A stretch of 64,000 nucleotides of DNA, taken from contig NZ_AHCB03000005.1 of NCBI RefSeq assembly GCF_000238335.3, positions 1,488,001 through 1,552,000 of the forward strand. The letters are read 5' to 3'. This DNA comes from Pseudoalteromonas marina. Lineage in GTDB: Bacteria > Pseudomonadota > Gammaproteobacteria > Enterobacterales > Alteromonadaceae. The position numbers were made by a program, and so were the translations under genes. A model generated the notes under the pieces. It saw only the letters and a program-made list of their open reading frames with translations. It was not told the DNA's origin and ran no database searches. Shown in pieces: positions 37,259 through 45,230 of this stretch; positions within the stretch are counted from its first letter, which is position 1; every line of letters starts with the position of its first letter.

Positions 37259-37863
37259 TTACTGGGCATTATAATGTTTATTAGTAAAACGATAATGACC
37301 AGTAATCTTATAATCAAATAGCATTTCGCTTATTTCTGGTCCTCGCCCTATATTATGTACAATTTGAACATTCTCGGCGCTGCTTAAAGCTTCCGTAACA
37401 ACCATGCCTATATGGGGTAAGTTACCGGGTAACATCCAAGTAACTATATCACCAACTTTATAATCACGTGAGTTACTTGAAATAGTTAACTCTGTGCCTT
37501 GACGCTTAAAAAATACTTGAAGGTTAGGTACACGCCTGTGGTCGATATTTTTATCTGGTTTTTTAAACCCCAAATTCGCTCAGACGGATACATCACAAAA
37601 TTTGCTCGAATATCTTCATGTACTCTTTGTTGTAAATCCACACCCAATTGGCGGTAAGCGCGAATAATAACATCGGTACACACACCAATATTACTTGGTA
37701 CATCACCACCGGGATAGGTCATTGAATAATAACTGCCGTCATAAGTAATATTGTGTGTTGTTCTTTCAATCAGAGCTGCGGATATTTGCTGATTGAAAGA
37801 GTTAGCAAACGAACAAAAAGGTAAAAACGTAAATAAATATAAACCGTATTTAAACATAATCAC
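37259..37863 (-). pseudogene. DUF1287 (YijF-like) protein gene broken by a -1 frame change at A6
   Basis: Two overlapping frames together make one ~200-residue DUF1287 protein. The first (37863 to 37486) has a signal peptide (about 1-20, ending CSFA), then ERTTHNITYDGSYYSMTYPGGDVPSNIGVCTDVIIRAYRQLGVDLQQRVHEDI and YPSERIWGLK. The family continues KPDKNIDHRRVPNLQVFF, but this lies in the -1 frame, which runs to 37259 (GDIVTWMLPGNLPHIGMVV, VHNIGRG). The switch is at six A (plus-strand T 37559-37564). In the zero frame the codons are TTA AAA AAC, an A AAA AAC slippery heptamer, and a -1 slip there joins the halves exactly. A single lost A (mutation or base-call error) explains it equally well. 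Without a slip the first frame gives a 125-residue truncated product. Confidence 0.8.
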
Positions 37864-37894
37864 CCTTTAAAAACGCTATACGCCAAAGCTTTAA

Positions 37895-38323
37895 TTAGCC
37901 TTCTTCTTCAACAAGTGACTCTAACAAGTCATGAATCTCTGCTTTAAGTTCTTTGTCTTCTATTTTATTTGCACTGACTTTGGCACTTTGAAGATTTTTA
38001 ATTGCCTCTTCTTTTTGGCCCATCTCAAGTTGTAGTGTCGCCATAGAAAAAGCAACCGACGACATATGGTCTTTATTATTAATAGCAATAGATTTTGCTA
38101 GTGCCTTCTCGTAGGTAGTAATCGCATCTTCTAACTCCTCTGTAAAATCAGCCAGTGTTTCCCACTGAACAGGATGATCTTTAGAGGTATCTTCGTTTTC
38201 TTCACAAATTGCTTTTAGTTTAGAAAAAAGTAACTCAAAGCGTTTGCGATCATTTTTATTCGCCGCACTCATTAATTCTTCAGCCAAATCATGTACCGCT
38301 TTGTATACTTTTGTATTCATCAT
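37895..38323 (-). CDS. tetratricopeptide-like hypothetical protein
   Basis: A 142-residue, acidic, all-helical soluble protein without signal peptide. Residues about 55-135 look like two or three TPR helix pairs (DAITTYEKALAKSIAINNKDHMSSVAFSMATLQLEMGQKEEAIKNLQSAKVSANKI). It is probably a cytoplasmic protein-binding scaffold. Two adjacent ATG codons start the frame (38323 and 38320) and I cannot choose between them. It is a single gene; no functional link to its neighbours is evident. Confidence 0.75.
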   Translation of the reverse strand: MMNTKVYKAVHDLAEELMSAANKNDRKRFELLFSKLKAICEENEDTSKDHPVQWETLADFTEELEDAITTYEKALAKSIAINNKDHMSSVAFSMATLQLEMGQKEEAIKNLQSAKVSANKIEDKELKAEIHDLLESLVEEEG

Positions 38324-38682
38324 TACGTATCACCCCTAATGTATTTATGCTTAAAATAGCAAAATATAAATCTAAATGGCTCATTAAATATGCCTTTAGG
38401 CCGATCATACAACATTAAAGTATATAGCAAACGATTTAACTACAGGGGCAGTAGTTAAAAATGTATTTTTGATGAGGTTTAACTATTTTATAGGTAGTAA
38501 AACCCTCTAAAAGACTTAACTATTGTGGATTTGTAAATATCAGAACGAAAAAGAATATTTGGTAAGCTCTTTCAGGCTATAAACTTAAATGCTTAGGGTT
38601 AATAAAAAAATAATAATTTCAAACAATTTAACACGAGCTGTTAAACTAATAATTGTAAAAATTATATAAAGATGAATAAATC
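38324..38682. other. structured non-coding stretch ahead of the YkgJ-family gene
   Basis: No open frame. TTTAACTAC (38435-38443) pairs perfectly with GTAGTTAAA (38451-38459) around AGGGGCA. A second imperfect hairpin (38474-38506) pairs GAGGTTT with AAACCCTC and ACTA with TAGT. TTAACTA recurs at 38436, 38479 and 38516, with TAGTTAA inverted at 38452. It may be a leader, a small RNA or an operator cluster. I recognise no known family. Confidence 0.45.
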
Positions 38683-39069
38683 ATGAAAGAGTGTAACCAG
38701 TGTGGTAAGTGCTGTACCAAATATGGTGGTGGTGACCTCGATGTATCATCAGAAGAAATTGAAATGTGGGCGCTCTTTAATCCCGAAATTTATCAATATG
38801 TACAAAACAATAAAATTTGGTTTGATCCGAACACGGGTGATAAATTAAATAACTGCCCTTTTTTAGCAGTTGAACCTAAAAAAGATGAAGGTGTTCGCGA
38901 TAAATTCATATGTAATATTTACCTAGACCGACCTGAAGATTGCCGCCAATACCCTAGCCTAATAGCCGAAATGCTACGTGACGAATGTGAAATGCTAGAG
39001 CCTACTGACTTAAAAAACCAAACACGAGCACAATACAAGCTTGATGTACTAATGATTGATAGCAGATAA
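38683..39069 (+). CDS. YkgJ-family cysteine cluster protein
   Basis: A 128-residue protein with the family metal-binding cysteines: CNQCGKCCTKYGGG at the N-terminus, NNCPFL near residue 67, and FICNIYLDRPEDCRQYP near 90. Such proteins probably bind zinc or an iron-sulfur cluster; function is unknown. Length is normal. It lies 140 bases ahead of a zinc receptor gene on the same strand, but two Zur-type sites lie between them, so the receptor has its own promoter. Confidence 0.85.
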   Translation: MKECNQCGKCCTKYGGGDLDVSSEEIEMWALFNPEIYQYVQNNKIWFDPNTGDKLNNCPFLAVEPKKDEGVRDKFICNIYLDRPEDCRQYPSLIAEMLRDECEMLEPTDLKNQTRAQYKLDVLMIDSR

Positions 39070-39126
39070 AATACCAACTAGCCTGAGTGATTTATCATCA
39101 TTTTTAGTTAATTAACCGCAAACACA

Positions 39127-39145
39127 AAAGTTATAGTATAACATT
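39127..39145. promoter_or_regulatory. Zur box 1 upstream of the zinc receptor
   Basis: The core GTTATAGTATAAC (39130-39142) is a perfect dyad about a central base and matches the gammaproteobacterial Zur consensus (GTTATAwTATAAC) apart from that base. Confidence 0.7.
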
Positions 39146-39167
39146 GTTGATTCACAAATTACGAACT

Positions 39168-39180
39168 GTTATATTATATC
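39168..39180. promoter_or_regulatory. Zur box 2 upstream of the zinc receptor
   Basis: GTTATATTATATC matches the Zur consensus at 12 of 13 positions. It lies 38 bp from the first box and 29 bases before the receptor start codon. Confidence 0.65.
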
Positions 39181-39209
39181 ACAACATGTAATCACCAAAT
39201 AATTTACCA

Positions 39210-41603
39210 ATGACAAAGTTAACATTAATTTCTTCTGCCATATTATCGGTTTTATGCACCCAATCCGCCTTAGCTGCAACAATAACAGGTAAGGTAATAA
39301 ACGATAAAAATCAACCTATTGAAAACGCTTCCATTCATGTTCATGGAAAAAATCAAACTATAAAAAGTAATGAGCTTGGCGAATTCTCAATTGAAATTGA
39401 CGCTAACAGCCAACTTCATATCAGTAAAGACAACTACGTAGATTCAAGAATAACGGTGACTGAATCGTCAAACAATGTCACGGTTTCACTTTTACCAACC
39501 TCGGTTGAAACCGTTGTGGTTTATGCATCTGCGCTACACAAAAGCAGCTTAGAAATGATTTCACCTGTAAGCGTTCTGTCGGGTGATGAGTTAAGAAATA
39601 AATCTAAACCAACACTTGGCGAAACACTAAAAGGTTTACCTGGTGTTAATGCAAGCTACTTTGGCCCTGTATCCTCAAGCCCTATTATTCGAGGTTTAGA
39701 TGGTCCTCGCGTTAAAATCACCCAAAACGGATTAGATGCTAGTGATGCATCGCGCATTGGACCAGACCATGCAACCTCAAGCGACAGCTTAGCAGCTGAA
39801 CAAATTGAAGTACTTCGTGGACCAAGTACGCTGTTGTATGGCTCAGGTGCAATTGGTGGTGTGGTAAATGTGGTTGATAACCGTATTCCAACGAGCAATT
39901 TAGATGATTTAACTGGCGCCGCTGAGTACAGCCATGACACGGTTTCTAACTCAAATACCGTCGCCGCAAAACTAGAAACAGGAAATGACGGATTTAACTT
40001 TCATTTTGATGGGACTAAACGCAGTGGCGATGACTATGAAACGCCTACATTTACAGTAACTGACGTAGATGGCGACGTTGAAACTGAAAACACAGTAGAA
40101 AACACGTTTATTGATAGCGAAACACTAAATTTTGGTACTAGCTACGTTGGCGAGCACCTTACTGTCGGATTTTCTTACGGTAGTATAGAAACTGACTATG
40201 GAATACCTGGACATGAACATCATCATGAGCATGATCACGAAGGTGAAACTGAAGAAGAACATGCAGAACATGAGGGTGAAGAAGAAGGCGAAGAAGCTGT
40301 TTTTGCACAGCTAGAGCAAGACCGTTGGCAAGGCTTAATCAGCTATGCGCTTCACAATAACTGGATAGAGACAATCAACCTACGTATAGGTTATACAGAC
40401 TATTCACACAGTGAAATTGAAGATGGTGAAATTGGTACCACGTTCACTAATAAAACTACCGAAGCGCGTTTAAACGTAGAACATAAGTTCGCGGACTGGC
40501 ATGGTATGTTAGGCTATCATTACAGCAATTCTGACTACGACGCAATTGGTGATGAAGCATTTACTCCAGCAAGTATAACAACCTCAAATGCACTTTATGT
40601 GTTAGAAGAACGCGTGTTTGGTGATGTTACTTTAGAGCTTGGTGCTCGTATTGAAGATTACAAAATTGAAAGTAATATATCTTCAGCTGAGCATCATCAT
40701 GACCATGATGAAGAATTTGAAGAATTTGAAGAAGAACATGAAGAAGAGATAATTGCCTACAGTGAAAGCTTTACTAACGTAAGTGCATCTGCAGGGGCTA
40801 TTTGGCAATATACGCCAGGACAAAGTTTAGCACTGAGCCTATCTCATTCTGAGCGTGCGCCGCTTTCTGCTGAGCTGTTATCTAATGGCCTACACATTGC
40901 TACAGGTACTTACGAACTTGGCTTAGGTTACCACATCGAAGATAACGAAGCCCACTTTGAACCTGAGGACATCAAACAAGAAAAATCAACTAACCTTGAT
41001 TTAAGCTTTAGACGCTTTAGTGGAGATTTTGGTTACACTGTAAACTTTTTCTATAACGATATTAAAAATTTCTATTTCCAAGAAAATACGGGCTTAGTTT
41101 ACGATGAAGAAGAGGGTTTAGAATCAGCTGTTGGTGCACACGACGATGTAGTAGCTGTTTACCAATTTAAAAGCAAAGATGCAGAGCTCTATGGATTTGA
41201 GTTCGATGCACACTACCAAATTACACCAAACACAATGGTTAAAGTATTTGGTGACTCTACCCGCGCTAAACTTAAAAGTGATGAAGGCAACTTGCCGCGT
41301 ATACCTGCAAATAAGTTAGGCTCTGAGTTACAGTATGATTTAGGTAAATTGCAACTAACGTTAACTGGCACACATTACTTCGATCAAAATGATATCACTG
41401 CGTTTGAAAGCCGAACGGATGGTTATACTTTATTTGATGCTCAAGCTAACTACCAATTAGGGTTAGGTGCTGTTGATGCTCAATTTTATATAAATGTTGA
41501 TAACCTGACTGATGAGCTTGGGTTTGTTCATACCTCATTTATAAAAGATAAAGCCCCTCTTCCAGGTAGAAATATTCGCTTGGGTGTTCGCGGCTACTTT
41601 TAA
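39210..41603 (+). CDS. TonB-dependent outer-membrane receptor, probably for zinc (ZnuD-like)
   Basis: A 797-residue protein. It has a signal peptide (about 1-22, ending ALA), a carboxypeptidase-regulatory-like domain (about 24-92), a TonB-box-like ETVVVYAS near 100, a plug domain (about 115-235; IRGLDGPRVKI, LRGPSTLLYGSGAIGGVVNVV) and a beta-barrel ending in RLGVRGYF with terminal Phe. Two extracellular loops are very rich in His, Glu and Asp (about 335-362 and 493-515), as in zinc receptors such as ZnuD. Two Zur-type boxes upstream fit zinc-starvation control. It would import zinc across the outer membrane with TonB energy. Copper or nickel uptake cannot be excluded from sequence alone. Confidence 0.9.
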   Translation: MTKLTLISSAILSVLCTQSALAATITGKVINDKNQPIENASIHVHGKNQTIKSNELGEFSIEIDANSQLHISKDNYVDSRITVTESSNNVTVSLLPTSVETVVVYASALHKSSLEMISPVSVLSGDELRNKSKPTLGETLKGLPGVNASYFGPVSSSPIIRGLDGPRVKITQNGLDASDASRIGPDHATSSDSLAAEQIEVLRGPSTLLYGSGAIGGVVNVVDNRIPTSNLDDLTGAAEYSHDTVSNSNTVAAKLETGNDGFNFHFDGTKRSGDDYETPTFTVTDVDGDVETENTVENTFIDSETLNFGTSYVGEHLTVGFSYGSIETDYGIPGHEHHHEHDHEGETEEEHAEHEGEEEGEEAVFAQLEQDRWQGLISYALHNNWIETINLRIGYTDYSHSEIEDGEIGTTFTNKTTEARLNVEHKFADWHGMLGYHYSNSDYDAIGDEAFTPASITTSNALYVLEERVFGDVTLELGARIEDYKIESNISSAEHHHDHDEEFEEFEEEHEEEIIAYSESFTNVSASAGAIWQYTPGQSLALSLSHSERAPLSAELLSNGLHIATGTYELGLGYHIEDNEAHFEPEDIKQEKSTNLDLSFRRFSGDFGYTVNFFYNDIKNFYFQENTGLVYDEEEGLESAVGAHDDVVAVYQFKSKDAELYGFEFDAHYQITPNTMVKVFGDSTRAKLKSDEGNLPRIPANKLGSELQYDLGKLQLTLTGTHYFDQNDITAFESRTDGYTLFDAQANYQLGLGAVDAQFYINVDNLTDELGFVHTSFIKDKAPLPGRNIRLGVRGYF

Positions 41604-41656
41604 TCATTAAAAGCTATGCTTTGACATTAAAGTGTTTAATTAATAACTCCCTTTTG

Positions 41657-41684
41657 AAACCGCATTTTTAAATGCGGTTTTTTT
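41657..41684 (+). terminator. intrinsic terminator after the zinc receptor gene
   Basis: AAACCGCATT and AATGCGGTTT pair around a short loop, with seven T at the end. Confidence 0.9.
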
Positions 41685-41701
41685 AATGACTTGCTTTGTA
41701 A

Positions 41702-41743
41702 TTGGCGTTTGGCGTTTGGCGTTTGGCGTTTGGCGTTTGGCGT
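41702..41743. repeat. microsatellite, 7-bp unit x 6
   Basis: Six perfect copies of TTGGCGT, between the terminators of two convergent genes. No coding sequence is affected. Confidence 0.98.
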
Positions 41744-41807
41744 TAATCATTTTAAAAGTGACTGTTCGTATTGCCTGACAATAATTAAAGGTAATTTTTA
41801 ATAGGCA

Positions 41808-41843
41808 CAAAAAAACCGCGCTATAAGTAAGCGCGGTTTTTTA
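41808..41843 (-). terminator. intrinsic terminator after fklB
   Basis: AAACCGCGC and GCGCGGTTT pair around an 8-base loop with A and T runs on both sides. Confidence 0.88.
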
Positions 41844-41862
41844 ACTAACTTAATAATGACTA

Positions 41863-42483
41863 TTAAGAAAGGATTTCGTGTAGCTCAACGTCAAATACAA
41901 GCGTTGAGAAAGGTGCAATTGCAGCACCTGCACCACGTTCACCATAAGCTAGCTCATGAGGAACGTAAATACGCCATTTAGTGCCTACTGGCATCATTTG
42001 TAACGCTTCAGTCCAACCTTTGATCACGCCACCTACTGGGAATTCAGCTGGTTGACCGCGCTCGTAAGAGCTATCAAATACTGTACCGTTAATTAATGTA
42101 CCGTGGTAATCAACACGTACTGTAGACTCAGCAGTTGGCTTTTCGCCTTCACCTGTTGCTAATACTTCATATTGAAGACCAGACTCAGTAACAGTGATTT
42201 CAGGACGTTTTGCGTTTTCTTCTAAGAATGCAATACCTTCAGCAGAAAGTACTTTTGACTCTTCTTCACGACGAGCTTGAATCTCTTCGTTAACTTTTTC
42301 AAATGCAGCTTGGATCTCTGGGATCTCAACTTGAAAAGCGCTACCTGCGTACGCATCTTTCATGCCTTCAAACACTGAATTTAGGTTTAAGCCTTCAAAA
42401 GGATTAGACTTAAGTTGCTCACCCATTTGTAAGCCAATACCGTAACTTGCTTTTTCAGCATCTGTAGTAAAATTATCTGACAT
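41863..42483 (-). CDS. fklB: FKBP-type peptidyl-prolyl isomerase FklB
   Basis: A 206-residue protein, the same length as E. coli FklB. The N-terminal dimerisation region (about 1-95) holds KASYGIGLQMGEQL. The FKBP domain (about 105-206) holds VRVDYHGTLINGTVFDSSYERGQPAEFPVGGVIKGWTEAL and YGERGAGAAIAPFSTLVFDVEL. It has no signal peptide, so it is cytoplasmic. It speeds cis-trans isomerisation at proline and acts as a chaperone. It has its own terminator. Confidence 0.95.
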   Translation of the reverse strand: MSDNFTTDAEKASYGIGLQMGEQLKSNPFEGLNLNSVFEGMKDAYAGSAFQVEIPEIQAAFEKVNEEIQARREEESKVLSAEGIAFLEENAKRPEITVTESGLQYEVLATGEGEKPTAESTVRVDYHGTLINGTVFDSSYERGQPAEFPVGGVIKGWTEALQMMPVGTKWRIYVPHELAYGERGAGAAIAPFSTLVFDVELHEILS

Positions 42484-42552
42484 AATGTGTTTTTCACGTT
42501 TTGTTAGTTAAAAGACATGAGTATGCTATCACAAAATAACGCACGTTTGGTG

Positions 42553-42939
42553 CTAGTTTTTATTGAGTTTTACCTTTAACAGACCAACAATAAAGCAACT
42601 AAGTATCAAACTGAATAAAAATCCAGCAAGCAATGAAAAAGTTAATAAACTAGCGGTGCCGCCAATAATAATTGGTACAGCGACTAATCCAACTACACCA
42701 ATAAATACTGAGGCAACTAGGGGCCATTTTGTATCGTACTTAGTAATTAAGTGGGCCACTAAAATATTAAAACCTACACCATATGCAAACGCTGTAATTA
42801 ATGGGTGTTCTGGTTGTGCATCGGCTGCCATTTTAATTAGTACGCTCATGCCGCTTTGGTAACAGTAACCAAACACGGTCCATAAAAGAATGTGTTTTAA
42901 AAGCTGTGCACTCATAGGAATAGTTGCGTTGTCTGTCAT
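42553..42939 (-). CDS. hypothetical inner-membrane protein
   Basis: A 128-residue protein with about four hydrophobic helices (about 15-35, 48-65, 72-93 and 95-122) and a short basic tail. I do not recognise the family. The ATG at 42939 follows the tRNA-Ser terminator by about 20 bases, and a second ATG eight codons later is possible. It lies upstream of fklB on the same strand with a 69-base gap, so they could be expressed together. Confidence 0.65.
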   Translation of the reverse strand: MTDNATIPMSAQLLKHILLWTVFGYCYQSGMSVLIKMAADAQPEHPLITAFAYGVGFNILVAHLITKYDTKWPLVASVFIGVVGLVAVPIIIGGTASLLTFSLLAGFLFSLILSCFIVGLLKVKLNKN

Positions 42940-42958
42940 TTATCAAACCCCAGATAGC

Positions 42959-42985
42959 AAAAAACCGCCATAAGGCGGTTTTTTA
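42959..42985 (-). terminator. intrinsic terminator after tRNA-Ser
   Basis: AAAAACCGCC and GGCGGTTTTT pair around ATAA, six bases after the tRNA 3' end. Confidence 0.9.
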
Positions 42986-42990
42986 AATAA

Positions 42991-43081
42991 TGGTGGAGAG
43001 ATAGGGATTTGAACCCTAGATAGGCTACAAACCTATGCCGGTTTTCAAGACCGGTGCATTCGACCACTCTGCCATCTCTCC
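42991..43081 (-). tRNA. tRNA-Ser, anticodon TGA
   Basis: A 91-base gene with encoded CCA. The acceptor stem is GGAGAGA/TCTCTCC, the anticodon stem CCGGT/ACCGG encloses CTTGAAA (anticodon TGA, reading UCA), and the long variable arm pairs ATAGG with CCTAT as in class II serine tRNAs. The T arm is TAGGG-TTCAAAT-CCCTA. The base before CCA is A; most bacterial serine tRNAs have G there. Confidence 0.97.
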
Positions 43082-43206
43082 GTACGGCGCGAATAATATG
43101 GGTTATCGAGATATTTGTAAAGCTTTAAATGTAAAAAAATAAAATTTAATCTAATAGCGTAAAAAACTATCACTTATTCATTTAAAGATTTTAAAAATAG
43201 CGGTTA

Positions 43207-43584
43207 CTAGTAATACTGTTTAGGCCTACGCGCAATCCAAGAACACACTAAGCAAACCAATAAGCTCAATGAGAAAAAAGTAACCCCTTGAAAAATTAAA
43301 TCAAAACGGTTTAAATCGTCACTTGGCACAATGACAAACATAAAAGTAGGCAGAATACTTAACATAAGCACATAACAACACACTTTAAATGCGCGTCCAA
43401 AATCAAATCGTTTAGATTGTTGCATCCACCAAGTAAGTAATACCAATACACTGACAGCTGAACCGGCAATAAAAGGGGCTGCATTTGTACTCATTGCTAC
43501 ATATAACGTAACAAACGCACCTAAAAGGCCCCAAATTGACCAAGCGAGCCAGTTTTCTTTTTCACGTAAAAATAAATTTCCCAT
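43207..43584 (-). CDS. hypothetical four-helix membrane protein
   Basis: A 125-residue protein with hydrophobic segments at about 13-30, 36-52, 66-84 and 95-115, and a basic C-terminus (SWIARRPKQYY). I do not recognise the family. It is a single gene behind tRNA-Ser, with AAGAC as a weak ribosome site before the ATG at 43584. No link to a pathway can be seen. Confidence 0.6.
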   Translation of the reverse strand: MGNLFLREKENWLAWSIWGLLGAFVTLYVAMSTNAAPFIAGSAVSVLVLLTWWMQQSKRFDFGRAFKVCCYVLMLSILPTFMFVIVPSDDLNRFDLIFQGVTFFSLSLLVCLVCSWIARRPKQYY

Positions 43585-43790
43585 AATTTAAGTCTTCTTT
43601 ATCGTTATTATTTTGAGACTCTCCATACATTATCAAAAAACAACCGATTAAAAAACAATCTGCAGAAGAATTATCAAGTTATTTAGCATCCATGCCCTTC
43701 TTGCAGTTTCTCACTGACAATAATAATCAGCGGTTAAAATTTACACTCTATTATAAGTGACCCTATATGTATGTAAAAGTTCACACTTAT

Positions 43791-44339
43791 TTATAAATCC
43801 GTAAAATAAGCTTCTGGCTTATGCCTTGGTGACTTTTTACAATCGACGGCAGGTGTACCTATATACAAGTAACCCACAATTTCATCTAACTCGTTTAAAT
43901 TAAGCGCTAGCTTAACCGCATTACTTTGTGCAAAATAACCCGTGCGCCAAATACCCCCTAACCCTTGTGCAAATGCGGCTTGTTGCATTGCAAGTACGCT
44001 ACACCCTGCGCTTTGCACTTGCTCGATACGAGGAACTTTAGGATGTTGTTGATATTTAGCAATGGCGATGATGATCATTGGAGCACGAAGCGGTAATTCT
44101 TTAGCTCGGTTTATAACTTTATCTTCTTGTTGCTCTGCCACAGCACTCTCGTGGTAAATCGACCCTAACTTTTCACGCGCTTGCCCTTCAACAACAATAA
44201 ATTGCCATGGCGCTATGCAACCATGATCGGGGACACGAAGTGCAGCTTGTTTAATAATATTAAGCTGCTCAATTGATGGGCCTGGCTCTGTTAGTTTTGA
44301 GTCGGATTGGCGAGTTAATAAAAGCTCAATAGCGTCCAT
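43791..44339 (-). CDS. ydjA: nitroreductase-family flavoprotein YdjA
   Basis: A 182-residue protein matching E. coli YdjA (183) along its length: MDAIELLLTRQSDSKLTEPGPS at the start, RVPDHGCIAPWQFIVVEGQAR for FMN binding, SAGCSVLAMQQAAFAQGLGGIWRTG in the middle and VGYLYIGTP near the end. It is a minimal FMN nitroreductase whose natural substrate is unknown. In E. coli ydjA lies close to sppA-ansA, which are also nearby here. Confidence 0.9.
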   Translation of the reverse strand: MDAIELLLTRQSDSKLTEPGPSIEQLNIIKQAALRVPDHGCIAPWQFIVVEGQAREKLGSIYHESAVAEQQEDKVINRAKELPLRAPMIIIAIAKYQQHPKVPRIEQVQSAGCSVLAMQQAAFAQGLGGIWRTGYFAQSNAVKLALNLNELDEIVGYLYIGTPAVDCKKSPRHKPEAYFTDL

Positions 44340-44403
44340 AATTATTTCTCGATATTTAAAACGCTAGGGTAACATTTTAAGTCTGTGTTGATAAATATTG
44401 AAA

Positions 44404-44440
44404 TAAAAACGCCAGCAAAAAATAATTTTTGCTGGCGTAT
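44404..44440 (-). terminator. intrinsic terminator after the DoxX gene
   Basis: ACGCCAGCAAAAA (44409-44421) pairs over 13 bases with its complement (44426-44438). On the minus strand the hairpin is followed by TTTTATTT. Confidence 0.85.
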
Positions 44441-44457
44441 ATAAACTCACGTTAAAT

Positions 44458-45141
44458 TTACTCTTTAAAGACACTTCTTCTTAGCCAATAGTCAACGCTT
44501 ACAAAACGCCCACCACCAGTGAAAAATAAACTCAGGAGCATAGCGAAATAAATGGCAGCAAATTCTATCCCATTATTTAATATTGAAGGTTTACCTTTTT
44601 CGTACAGGTAATCTACAAATCCATGCTCATCGACTATTGATCGTATTTTGCCAATTCGCTCTTGTACTTCAACTGAGTTTTCAAGACTTTCTTTGGCGCC
44701 CGGTATAGATAACCAATCAAGTACCTGAGCTGCACTCGTATCAGGATTAGTCGGAGCAATTGCAAACCAGCCATTGTGCCAATGTACTGATGTTGCAGCA
44801 ACAACCATAGTAAACATTAGAGGAATACTTACGAAGCGAGTCAATAGACCTAATAATAAAAACCAACCACCCAAAAATTCGCTCCAACCAGCTAAAAATG
44901 CAAGTAAGTCGGGAAAAGGTAAACCTAAGCCCCATTCACTATTTCCAAACCATTGCACAACATCAGGTGATGCTAATAAATTATTGAAAAAGCCAGTAGC
45001 ATCGCCGCTGATGGCGAGCTTATTATAACCCGCGATAATCATCACAGGGGCTAAAATTAATCTAAAAAGTAAAGGAGGTAACCCATCTAAAAATGATAGT
45101 TTACCTATTGCAGCTACATAGAAGCGGGTCAGTGTGTTCAT
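44458..45141 (-). CDS. DoxX-family membrane protein
   Basis: A 227-residue protein with four hydrophobic helices: PLLFRLILAPVMIIAGYNKL near 22-41, LLAFLAGWSEFLGGWFLLLGLLTR near 80-103, FVSIPLMFTMVVAAT near 104-118, and one near 192-210. A soluble loop of about 70 residues sits before the last helix, longer than in small DoxX proteins. Family members have been linked to oxidative stress and thiosulfate or quinol oxidation, but this member's role is unknown. It is a single gene with its own terminator. Confidence 0.85.
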   Translation of the reverse strand: MNTLTRFYVAAIGKLSFLDGLPPLLFRLILAPVMIIAGYNKLAISGDATGFFNNLLASPDVVQWFGNSEWGLGLPFPDLLAFLAGWSEFLGGWFLLLGLLTRFVSIPLMFTMVVAATSVHWHNGWFAIAPTNPDTSAAQVLDWLSIPGAKESLENSVEVQERIGKIRSIVDEHGFVDYLYEKGKPSILNNGIEFAAIYFAMLLSLFFTGGGRFVSVDYWLRRSVFKE

Positions 45142-45230
45142 GCGTATCCTGTGTTTAATGTTTATTTAGTTATAGACTATAAACAACCAAGACCGCATGA
45201 ATTACTAAACTATTTCAACTTGTCGAAAGG

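Noticed and set aside
37486..37863. DUF1287 fragments as two separate genes
   Set aside because: Their protein sequences join into one family member at the A-run, and the second piece has no signal peptide or ribosome site.
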